DNA of 11,818 nt from positions 1 to 11,818 of the forward strand of contig DEKS01000126.1 of assembly GCA_002354005.1 (NCBI GenBank), in the 5' to 3' direction. Position numbers and translations under genes: made by a program. Of this stretch, positions 1 to 7,849 are shown piece by piece. The notes beneath the pieces are model-generated. The model was given only the letters and a program-made list of their open reading frames with translations. It was not told where the DNA came from and made no database searches. Within the stretch, counting starts at the first letter, position 1. Each line of letters starts with the position of its first letter. Source of the DNA: Bacteroidales bacterium UBA2716. Lineage in GTDB: Bacteria; Bacteroidota; Bacteroidia; Bacteroidales; UBA932.

Positions 1-75
1 TATCGGGCCAAAATGCGCAACCAGGCGCTCTGTCCCAAGAACGAATTCGAGCAGCGCGTCCGCGAGTTGGAATAG
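1..75 (+). CDS. 3' end of an unidentified protein-coding gene (partial)
   Basis: The first 72 bases read as 24 codons in frame 1, ending in a TAG stop at 73-75. The encoded tail is charged and probably helical (it ends EFEQRVRELE). I do not recognise the family. It is not the ClpB N-terminal domain, although it lies in the same frame as the downstream clpB; a second in-frame stop at 127-129 also separates the two. The gap to clpB is 78 nt, so the two genes could be co-transcribed. The reading frame is inferred only from its open state and the position of the stop, so it stays tentative without upstream sequence. Confidence 0.4.
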   Translation, partial: YRAKMRNQALCPKNEFEQRVRELE

Positions 76-83
76 GCCTTATT

Positions 84-98
84 CTGCCAAAATGGCAG
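84..98. promoter_or_regulatory. Perfect 15-bp palindrome upstream of clpB (candidate operator)
   Basis: CTGCCA and TGGCAG form perfect 6-bp arms around AAA, 55 bp before the clpB start. It is too short and lacks a T-run, so it is unlikely to be a terminator for the preceding gene. It does not match CIRCE (TTAGCACTC-N9-GAGTGCTAA), the HrcA operator, or CtsR direct repeats. A second, weaker inverted repeat (TTGCC at 121-125, GGCAA at 134-138) lies just before the ribosome-binding site. A role in stress control of clpB is an inference from position only. I see no clear TAnnTTTG promoter in this gap. Confidence 0.35.
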
Positions 99-136
99 GA
101 AAACGGGAACGGAACGGAGATTGCCATAGTTCAGGC

Positions 137-144
137 AAAAGGAG
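137..144 (+). promoter_or_regulatory. Ribosome-binding site of clpB
   Basis: AAAAGGAG ends 9 nt before the ATG at 154. This purine-rich Shine-Dalgarno match is notable because most other genes in this window have no recognisable one. It supports the short N-terminus of ClpB as the real translation start rather than an internal methionine. Confidence 0.55.
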
Positions 145-153
145 AAATGAACT

Positions 154-2316
<2,163 letters not shown>

Positions 2317-2361
2317 TTTTTCACTGGTCGCTAACCGCCTGATTATCAGGTAGATCTTAAT

Positions 2362-2393
2362 AATCCTCGGCACTTTTGGAGCCGAGGATTTTT
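2362..2393 (+). terminator. Rho-independent terminator of clpB
   Basis: A perfect 10-bp stem (AATCCTCGGC at 2362-2371, GCCGAGGATT at 2381-2390) with a 9-nt loop, followed by TTT. The last two stem bases are also T, giving a run of five T. It lies 46 nt after the clpB stop codon. A small imperfect hairpin (CCTGA/TCAGG, 2338-2350) precedes it. On the minus strand the tail is less T-rich, so it mainly serves clpB. Confidence 0.85.
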
Positions 2394-2497
2394 CGTATCT
2401 TACTGATTGTCAGAAGGTTATCGACCAGCGGGATTTCCGGACTATTTGCCGGAGGGTCCAGCGGGTGGACCTTCGACAGCAGAAAGGCACACCAAAG

Positions 2498-2534
2498 TGC
2501 GGTTATGGGTACAAACAGTGGGACGATGACAGCA
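2498..2534. repeat. 37-bp direct repeat, copy 1
   Basis: Begins TGCGGTTATGGGTACAAACA and ends GACGATGACAGCA. It matches copy 2 (2549-2585) at 36 of 37 positions, differing only at position 7 (T here, C in copy 2). The repeat period is 51 bp with a 14-bp spacer. The spacer is too short for a CRISPR array and the repeat is not palindromic, so it is neither an operator pair nor a CRISPR unit by appearance. Confidence 0.9.
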
Positions 2535-2548
2535 ATATTGGCCCCCAA

Positions 2549-2585
2549 TGCGGTCATGGGTACAAACAGTGGGACGATGACAGCA
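2549..2585. repeat. 37-bp direct repeat, copy 2
   Basis: Second copy of the repeat at 2498-2534, with one mismatch. The 51-bp period is a multiple of three, so in any frame the repeat encodes a 17-residue period (on the minus strand a hydrophobic AVIVPLFVP segment appears twice). Given the lack of a credible start and of homology I recognise, I treat this as non-coding repeat DNA. Confidence 0.9.
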
Positions 2586-2646
2586 CTAGAGGGTGGGCAG
2601 CGTAGTCCCGGGAGGGAGGGCCACCGAGAGTCCGGGGACAGAGGAA

Positions 2647-2997
2647 TTACTCTGCGACTTCCGGGTTTTCCTGGGAGATGGGGAAAGCGGGGGCCTCTTC
2701 GGGGGCCTGCTCTGCCTGGTTCAGGATTTCCGTGCTGATGGCCTCGTTGGAACCACTGCGGGTGTTGCCGCGGCCCACGAACACGGTGATAACGGAAACA
2801 ACCAGGATGAAGGCCACAAGATACCAGGTAGCTTTTTCCAGGATGGTGGCCGTCTGGCGCACACCCAGGGTCTGGTTGGCGGAAGTGAAGTTGGTTGCCA
2901 GGCCGCCGTCCTTGCCGTTCTGGAGGAGGACAACCGCAATCAGGAGAATGGCCGCGATGATGATGAGAACGACCAAAACTGTAAACGCTGCGTTCAT
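2647..2997 (-). CDS. secG: SecG, protein-export channel subunit
   Basis: Small inner-membrane subunit of the SecYEG translocon, which assists SecA-driven export. At 116 aa it has the family layout: first membrane helix (residues 5-25), the conserved cytoplasmic loop starting LLQNGKDGGLA and continuing through NQTLGVRQTATILEKATW (24-58), and a second helix (58-75). The tail (76-116) is acidic and proline/glutamate-rich, as in other Bacteroidetes SecG proteins. The ATG start is 13 nt after the stop of the TPR-like gene, so secG is probably the last gene of the minus-strand operon starting at 5330. I see no strong terminator after it. Confidence 0.93.
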   Translation of the reverse strand: MNAAFTVLVVLIIIAAILLIAVVLLQNGKDGGLATNFTSANQTLGVRQTATILEKATWYLVAFILVVSVITVFVGRGNTRSGSNEAISTEILNQAEQAPEEAPAFPISQENPEVAE

Positions 2998-3010
2998 ATA
3001 TTTTACCTTA

Positions 3011-3601
3011 TTAATTATCTAATTTGTCGATAAGGGTTGCAAAGTAAGCACTTTTTTCCGGGATTTCCAAAATCAGACGCGAATAAATGCGTCGGGCTTC
3101 CTCTATCCGGCCCTGTTCCTGAAAGATGCGCGCAAGAGTTTCGGTGGCGAAACGGTCTGCCATTTGGGCACCGGCCTGGTCCTCTGAGGTATTCTCCTGC
3201 CGGGTTTTGGCCGCAAAGCGGGAGAAGATATTGTCTCCGCTCTGGCGCACGTTGTCGTACTGGGCCTGCGAAAAATAATCGCCCCCGACGGCACGCACCT
3301 GGTGCTCCTGCACCTCTTCCGGGGCCGATGGTTCTTCCATATAAGACGACAACAGCGCACTCAAGTCTTTGTCTGAGCAGTCCGTCTGGCGGCCCTGACG
3401 CAGCAGGACGGCCACCTTGCCGCGATCCGGGACAAACAGCGCCTCCGCTGCATACTGGTCCTCCCCCCAGTCTTCCCCCATGAGGGCCATGCGCCGGCAC
3501 AGTTCCACGCGGGCGGCCCCGTACCAGGGGTACAGGTTCACCACTCCCGCCAGTTCGTCCAGCGTGAGCGTATGGATGTTGATATAAGAGGAGCCTACCA
3601 C
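3011..3601 (-). CDS. Small TPR-like protein of the lptE-secG cluster, function unknown
   Basis: A 196-aa cytoplasmic protein with no signal peptide or membrane segment. The N-terminal part (about 10-45, LDELAGVVNLYPWYGAARVE) and the C-terminal part (151-196, including FATETLARIFQEQGRIEEAR) look like helical hairpins; the latter resembles a tetratricopeptide repeat. The middle (85-145) is polar and low in hydrophobics. I recall similar proteins sitting between lptE and secG in Bacteroidales, but I know of no assigned function. The start used is a GTG at 3599-3601, which overlaps the lptE stop by 7 nt. No ATG lies nearby, and the residues right after the GTG (SSYINIHTLTLDEL) look like the true N-terminus. 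The overlap implies translational coupling with lptE. Confidence 0.8.
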   Translation of the reverse strand: MVGSSYINIHTLTLDELAGVVNLYPWYGAARVELCRRMALMGEDWGEDQYAAEALFVPDRGKVAVLLRQGRQTDCSDKDLSALLSSYMEEPSAPEEVQEHQVRAVGGDYFSQAQYDNVRQSGDNIFSRFAAKTRQENTSEDQAGAQMADRFATETLARIFQEQGRIEEARRIYSRLILEIPEKSAYFATLIDKLDN

Positions 3602-4131
3602 TGTGCTACGGTTGCGTTGAAGATGTCTTCTACAATTTTATCCACGATGGTTTCGCAGAGGGTGCCCTCCACGGAATCCAGCGTAAGGGTGGCGTCAAAG
3701 TCCTCGTAGGCGCTGAAGGACTTGTTTTCCACGTTGTCTTCCGGGTATTTCTTGTTGGTGAAATCTACCTTCACGGTAACGGTGAGACGGCTCTGGGAGG
3801 CCATTTCGTCGGCCGTAACGGCCGTGGCTTTAACGTCGTAGCCGGTGATTTCACACACCAGTTCCAGGTCTCCGTCCGTTTCCACCTGCTCCAGGCTGGT
3901 GAGCTTGCGGAACTTTTCCTGCAGCGCCTCCGTGAGCTGGCCGGACAGGGCCGGGTTCACGCGCAGGGCTTTGTACTCCACGTACGGGATGGTGATACTC
4001 TTCACGTCCGGCTGGATGGAGGTGCCGGAGAAGGAGTAGATGCCGCAGGCGGCCACCAGACAGCCGGTAACGCCGGCTGCGACAAGCAATAGGCTGCGAC
4101 GGGAAAGGGTCTGTATAAGGAACTTCATCAT
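3595..4131 (-). CDS. lptE: LptE-family outer-membrane lipoprotein (LPS assembly)
   Basis: LptE is the lipoprotein plug of the LptD channel that inserts lipopolysaccharide into the outer membrane. This 178-aa protein has a basic N-terminus, a hydrophobic segment (13-28) and a lipobox LVAAC with the lipidated cysteine at residue 29; an alternative cysteine at 24 (VTGC) fits less well because the family motif CGIYSFSG starts at 29. The mature part is a compact alpha/beta domain containing TSIQPDVKSITIPY and LTEALQEKFRKLT, typical of Bacteroidetes LptE. Two adjacent ATG codons exist (4129-4131 and 4126-4128). The first overlaps the upstream regulator stop as ATGA (4128-4131), indicating coupled translation. 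An RR pair before the hydrophobic stretch superficially resembles a Tat signal, but the lipobox makes Sec export the simpler reading. Confidence 0.88.
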   Translation of the reverse strand: MMKFLIQTLSRRSLLLVAAGVTGCLVAACGIYSFSGTSIQPDVKSITIPYVEYKALRVNPALSGQLTEALQEKFRKLTSLEQVETDGDLELVCEITGYDVKATAVTADEMASQSRLTVTVKVDFTNKKYPEDNVENKSFSAYEDFDATLTLDSVEGTLCETIVDKIVEDIFNATVAQW

Positions 4132-5330
4132 TTCTTTCGGTATTCGGCGGGTAATTTACGATACAGGGTGCGTTCGCTCATGCCCAGTTCCTCTGCGGCC
4201 TTTTTGCGGTTGCCGTGGTACTTCTCCAGCGCCTGGCGAATGAGGTCTTCCTCGTTGCGCCGAACGCTCAGTGTTTCCTCATGGGCCGGTGTTTCCAGGT
4301 GGACATAGTGCTGCTGCTCGGGTTCTTCCTCCTGCTCCTGCCATTCTGCCTCCTCCTGCACAGCCGGTGGCGGGCTAGGCAGCTCCCGGCGGTCCAGACG
4401 GGCCTTCAGGGCTTCCACCTCCTGCTTCAGGTCAAAAATAGCCTTGAAAATGGCCTGCCGCTCCTCCGTATTAAAGGCCGATGACGGCTGCGAGCCGTCG
4501 TAGAGCGCAGGCAGCGGCTCCCCTTCCTCCCGCGGCATATACGGTTCCAGTTCCTGGGCGCTGAGTTCTATGCGCTGCACAGTGGGCGTTACCTTCACCG
4601 AAACCTGGGCCGACAGCGACTGCGTAAACCCCTGTAACTGACGGATATTGCCCGGCCAGCGGTAGCTCTCCAAGAGGCGGATGGCGTCTGGCCGAAGGGA
4701 GATTTTGCACATGCCGTTTACCTCCGAGAAGTCCGAGGTGAACTTGCGGAACAGCAGGTAAATGTCCGATTTGCGGTCCCTCAGGGGCGGAATGCGGATT
4801 TGGGCGGCACTAAGGCGGAAGTAAAGATCCTCGCGGAACTTGCCCCGCTTGACAGCCTCATACAAGTGGACATTGGTGGCCGCCACAATGCGTACGTCCG
4901 TGTGTTCCACCTTGTTGGAGCCCACCTTGCGGTATTCCCCGCTTTGCAGTACGCGAAGAAGCAGTGCCTGTGACTCCAGGGGAAGTTCTGCAATCTCGTC
5001 CAGAAACAGGGTGCCGCCGTCCGCTTCCTCGAAATAGCCTTTCCGGTTATCCGAAGCGCCTGTAAAAGAGCCCTTTACATGGCCGAACAGTTCCGAATTC
5101 ACCAGTTCCCGGGGCAGCGCGCCACAGTTCACGGCAAAAAACGATCCTTGCCGGCGGGCGCTGTACTGATGGATGATGCGCGCAAAACTTTCCTTTCCCA
5201 CGCCGCTCTCCCCCTGGATGAGGACGCTAAGGCCGGTGGGCGCAAACTTCACCGCCGTTTCCAGCGCTTCATTCAGCGCGGGATCGTTGCCGATGATATC
5301 GTATTTGTTTTTTAACGCCTGTAAATCCAT
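4128..5330 (-). CDS. Sigma-54-dependent transcription activator lacking a receiver domain
   Basis: AAA+ enhancer-binding protein that opens sigma-54 promoters using ATP. Visible: Walker A GESGVGKES (40-48), the sigma-54 contact loop GSFTGA (87-92, usually GAFTGA), Walker B GGTLFLDEI (105-113), a sensor region with REDLYFRLSAAQIRIPPLRDR, a Fis-type helix-turn-helix at the C-terminus (GNRKKAAEELGMSERTLYRK, about 370-392), and an unusual Glu/Gln/Pro-rich linker (about 310-345). There is no N-terminal response-regulator or other sensory domain, since the AAA+ module starts within 15 residues of the N-terminus. Activity must therefore be controlled by abundance or by a partner. It is first in an operon with lptE, a TPR-like gene and secG, which suggests a link to envelope biogenesis, though these may only be passengers of conserved gene order. 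Confidence 0.93.
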   Translation of the reverse strand: MDLQALKNKYDIIGNDPALNEALETAVKFAPTGLSVLIQGESGVGKESFARIIHQYSARRQGSFFAVNCGALPRELVNSELFGHVKGSFTGASDNRKGYFEEADGGTLFLDEIAELPLESQALLLRVLQSGEYRKVGSNKVEHTDVRIVAATNVHLYEAVKRGKFREDLYFRLSAAQIRIPPLRDRKSDIYLLFRKFTSDFSEVNGMCKISLRPDAIRLLESYRWPGNIRQLQGFTQSLSAQVSVKVTPTVQRIELSAQELEPYMPREEGEPLPALYDGSQPSSAFNTEERQAIFKAIFDLKQEVEALKARLDRRELPSPPPAVQEEAEWQEQEEEPEQQHYVHLETPAHEETLSVRRNEEDLIRQALEKYHGNRKKAAEELGMSERTLYRKLPAEYRKK

Positions 5331-5337
5331 AGTTCTG

Positions 5338-5345
5338 CAAAGATA
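5338..5345 (-). promoter_or_regulatory. -7 box of the sigma-54 activator/lptE/secG operon
   Basis: On the minus strand the sequence reads TATCTTTG, a perfect match to the Bacteroidetes -7 consensus TAnnTTTG, only 7 nt before the ATG at 5330. No clear TTTG lies at the expected -33 distance. Transcription would start at or within a few bases of the start codon, giving an extremely short or absent leader. Confidence 0.6.
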
Positions 5346-5368
5346 CTCATTTTTTCAATAAAAATGTG

Positions 5369-5376
5369 TATATTTG
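5369..5376 (+). promoter_or_regulatory. -7 box of the lipoprotein/LytTR/SSS/phosphatase operon
   Basis: TATATTTG matches the Bacteroidetes TAnnTTTG -7 consensus and lies 37 nt before the ATG at 5414, so the leader would be about 30 nt. The -33 element is not clear. The box sits back to back with the divergent minus-strand -7 box at 5338-5345, leaving about 23 bp between them. I searched the 5'-leader for a paired LytTR-type site and found none I can defend. Confidence 0.55.
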
Positions 5377-5413
5377 TCCTCTAGCGGTTAGCTATTAAAC
5401 CTTATTCTATAAC

Positions 5414-7060
5414 ATGAAGAAGACTCTTAAATTCCTTGCAGTTGCTGCCCTGGCCATCGCGGCCGCAGCCTGCGCCTCTCCGGAGAAAATGGCCAAAATG
5501 GCCGAGAATGTAAAGGTAGAATGCGTTCCCCCGGTGCTTGAAGTGGTGAACGGCACCATCGACGCCACCGTTTCCGTCACCTACCCTAAGGGATATTTCA
5601 ATCCCAAGGTTATCCTGGAAGCCACCCCTGTCATTGTTTACCAGGGCGGCGAGGCCGCCATGAAGCCCTTCAAGTATCAGGGCGAAGACGTCCGCGACAA
5701 CTACAAAGTAGTGTCGGCAGACGGCCAGAAAGTCACCGAAAAAATCCACTTCGACTATGTGCCCGGCATGGAGCAGTGCTACCTGGAGCTCCGCGGCAAA
5801 GTATCGGCCGGCAAAAAGAGCGTGAACCTGCCCGTGAAAAAAGTGGCGGACGGCGCCAACACTACCTACATGCTGGTCAAGAAAGCCGGTGCGGTGTCCT
5901 TCAAGGCCGATAACTACCAGGAGGTCATCTCCAGCACCACCGAAGGCCAGATCAAGTACCTGGTGAACAGCTCGGAGGTGCGCGGCTCGGAACTCAAAGG
6001 CGAATCCGTGAAGGAATTCCTGGCCCGCCTGGACGAGATTTCCGCCAACGAGCGCACCAAGGTGACCAGCACGGAGATTGTGGCCTATGCTTCTCCGGAA
6101 GGCGACGTGAACAAAAATGAAAAGCTCTCCGACAACCGTTCGGAAAGCGCCACCAAGGCCTGGAAGCAGGTCACCAAGGGCCACGAGGCCACGGATCCTA
6201 CCGTCCGCAGCGTAGGCGAGGACTGGGACGGCTTCCAGCAGCTGGTTTCCCAGAGCAACCTGGAAGACAAAGAGCTCATCCTCCGCGTCCTGTCCATGTA
6301 CAGCGACCCTGCCGTGCGTGAGAACGAGATTCGCAACATGTCCCAGGTATACACCGCCCTCAAGGGCGAAGTACTCCCGGAACTTCGCCGCGCCCGCCTC
6401 ATCGCCAACGTGGAATTCAAGAACTACAGCAACGAGGAACTCCTGGACCTGCTGGAGAACAACGCCAATCTCCTGGACGAGGAAGCCCTTCTGAGAGTAG
6501 CCTCCCTGGTGCGTGAACCCGCCCAGAAAGAAGAAATCTACAAGCGTGCCATCGGCCGTTTCAACAGTGCCCGCGCCATGTTCAACCTGGCCGCCCTGTA
6601 CCTGATGCAGGGCCAGGACGCCAAGGCCGAAGCCGGCCTGGCAGAACTGGACGCCAAAGACCCGGATGTGGTTAACGCCAAGGGCGTGCTTGCCCTCCAC
6701 AAAGAGGACTATAAAGCCGCAGAAACTGCTTTCCGCACCGCAGGCACGGCAGATGCCAAAGCCAATCTGGGCGTAGTGCTCATCCTTACCGGCCGCTATG
6801 AAGAGGCCGCCCAGGCCCTCAAGGACGTCAAGGGCTGCTGCCACAACACCACCCTGGCCTACATCCTTACGGACCAGCTGGACAAAGCCGCCAAAAGCGC
6901 CAAGTGCAAAGACCCTAAGGTCTCTTACCTGAAGGCCATCATCGCCGCCCGTCAGGGCAACGCAGACGGCGTTAAATCCAATCTGGAGGCTGCTTTCAAG
7001 AACGAAAGCCTGAAGGAGCGTGCCGCCCGCGACATTGAGTTCGCCGGTTATCAATTTTAA
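5414..7060 (+). CDS. OmpA-like/TPR lipoprotein
   Basis: A 548-aa exported lipoprotein. It has a typical signal (MKKTLKFLAVAALAIAAAAC) with Cys20 as the likely lipidated residue. The N-terminal 200 residues are beta-rich. Residues 215-250 contain EIVAYASPEG and a following NRSES segment, resembling the peptidoglycan-binding core of OmpA-type C-terminal domains (GYAS...NxxLSxxRA), here placed mid-protein. From about 370 onwards helical repeats follow, reminiscent of TPR/Sel1 (for example FNLAALYLMQGQDAKAEAGL, and DYKAAETAFRTAGTADAKAN), up to the end. It probably sits at the outer membrane or periplasm and may bind peptidoglycan and partner proteins; this is inference. It is first in a likely operon, 9 nt before the LytTR gene. 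A long antisense open frame here is a codon-bias shadow. Confidence 0.85.
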   Translation: MKKTLKFLAVAALAIAAAACASPEKMAKMAENVKVECVPPVLEVVNGTIDATVSVTYPKGYFNPKVILEATPVIVYQGGEAAMKPFKYQGEDVRDNYKVVSADGQKVTEKIHFDYVPGMEQCYLELRGKVSAGKKSVNLPVKKVADGANTTYMLVKKAGAVSFKADNYQEVISSTTEGQIKYLVNSSEVRGSELKGESVKEFLARLDEISANERTKVTSTEIVAYASPEGDVNKNEKLSDNRSESATKAWKQVTKGHEATDPTVRSVGEDWDGFQQLVSQSNLEDKELILRVLSMYSDPAVRENEIRNMSQVYTALKGEVLPELRRARLIANVEFKNYSNEELLDLLENNANLLDEEALLRVASLVREPAQKEEIYKRAIGRFNSARAMFNLAALYLMQGQDAKAEAGLAELDAKDPDVVNAKGVLALHKEDYKAAETAFRTAGTADAKANLGVVLILTGRYEEAAQALKDVKGCCHNTTLAYILTDQLDKAAKSAKCKDPKVSYLKAIIAARQGNADGVKSNLEAAFKNESLKERAARDIEFAGYQF

Positions 7061-7069
7061 GTTTCGGCC

Positions 7070-7849
7070 GTGAAAACCGGTCTCATCATGGACATCATCT
7101 TCGGCGCGCTTATGCTGCCGGGGATGATGTTTCTTTTCCCGGTTGCCGAATGGCTGCAGTGGCATCCGGGCTATGTGCTCGCATACGGGATCTGGCTCTA
7201 TGCGGTGTGGCTGCTGTGCCACCGTTTCCTGGGGGCGCAGTTGTACCTGGGCTGGCGTGGCATCATCTCGGTGGGCTCCGTCCTTTTCCTGATAGCCGCC
7301 GTCACGTTCCTGATGACCCTCACGCCGGTGGAGTTCCCGGGCGTAACCACGGAAATGGGCACCATGGGTCTTCACCAGCGCGCCATGTGGATCCTTCTCA
7401 TCGCCGTAGTAGCGAATGGCATCCCCGTGGGTTACTGGCGGGCACAGGCAAAAGACCTGCAGGAGACCCGGGAGGTAGCCCAGGCTGTGGACAACGCCCG
7501 CGAGGCGCTGGAAACCCGCCGGGCAGAGGCTGAGACCGGCGAGGAAATCCAGGTGAAAGCCGGGTACAAAACCCAGCACATTCCCGTATCGGCCATCCGT
7601 TTTATTGAAGGGCGGAACAATTACGCCTGTTTCCACCTGGACCACCGGGAGGATATTGTCTCAAAAATTCCGCTCAAGGATGTGCTGCCCCTGCTGCCGG
7701 AAGGCGCGTTCGTGCGCATCCACCGCTCGTATATTGTCCCGCTGTGGCGCATCGAGAAACGCTCTTCCGCAGCCGTAAAACTCATGGGAATGGACGAGGC
7801 CCTTCCGGTGGGACGCGCCTACAAAGACGTACTGAAGAACAATGGCTAA
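7070..7849 (+). CDS. Membrane-anchored LytTR-family transcription regulator
   Basis: Four hydrophobic segments (about residues 8-28, 34-54, 65-86, 105-122) are followed by an Ala/Glu/Arg-rich helical linker (about 123-158) and a C-terminal LytTR DNA-binding domain (about 160-257). The domain shows the family landmarks IRFIEGRNNYACFHL, SKIPLKDVLPLLPEGAFVRI, HRSYIVPLWRIE and ALPVGRAYKDVL. No receiver or kinase domain is present, so the membrane part probably acts as the sensor or anchor (inference). The longest start is a GTG at 7070, 9 nt after the preceding stop; an ATG at 7088 (residue 7) is equally possible and leaves the first helix intact. The stop overlaps the start of the SSS gene by 8 nt, implying coupled translation. 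Confidence 0.9.
   Translation: MKTGLIMDIIFGALMLPGMMFLFPVAEWLQWHPGYVLAYGIWLYAVWLLCHRFLGAQLYLGWRGIISVGSVLFLIAAVTFLMTLTPVEFPGVTTEMGTMGLHQRAMWILLIAVVANGIPVGYWRAQAKDLQETREVAQAVDNAREALETRRAEAETGEEIQVKAGYKTQHIPVSAIRFIEGRNNYACFHLDHREDIVSKIPLKDVLPLLPEGAFVRIHRSYIVPLWRIEKRSSAAVKLMGMDEALPVGRAYKDVLKNNG

Larger units (their letters stand above)
2394..2646. other. Gene-free, structured intergenic region between clpB and secG
   Basis: No convincing gene lies here. Two adjacent perfect hairpins occur at 2436-2453 (TCCGG/CCGGA) and 2455-2471 (GGTCCA/TGGACC), followed by two 37-bp direct repeats. A further inverted repeat of GTCCC-type arms (about 2605-2640) lies just beyond the secG stop; on the minus strand it could form an imperfect hairpin, but it lacks a T-tail, so I do not call it a terminator. 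A 66-codon open frame on the minus strand (2557-2357) runs through the repeats, hairpins and clpB terminator and is more likely a by-product of a repeated non-coding element than a gene. Confidence 0.5.

Noticed and set aside
84..98. CIRCE (HrcA) element before clpB
   Set aside because: The palindrome has the wrong sequence and a 3-nt, not 9-nt, spacer.
2357..2557. 66-codon minus-strand open frame between clpB and secG
   Set aside because: Its C-terminal codons are the clpB terminator stem and its N-terminal part is the direct repeat. No ribosome-binding site or family resemblance supports a gene.
2498..2585. CRISPR-like arrangement of two repeats with a spacer
   Set aside because: Only two copies, a 14-nt spacer and a non-palindromic repeat; no cas genes nearby.
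2376..2738. 120-codon plus-strand open frame through the direct repeats
   Set aside because: It begins within the clpB terminator stem-loop, contains the repeat twice as near-identical MGTNSGTMTA peptides, and runs into antisense secG, so it is a repeat by-product.
4070..4110. Tat signal in LptE (RR before the hydrophobic stretch)
   Set aside because: The motif is incomplete and the family is exported by Sec as lipoproteins with a lipobox, which is present.
5402..7645. 747-codon open frame on the minus strand across the lipoprotein and LytTR genes
   Set aside because: It spans two genes with signal peptide, lipobox and LytTR motifs on the other strand, shows no recognisable domain, and is a codon-bias shadow.
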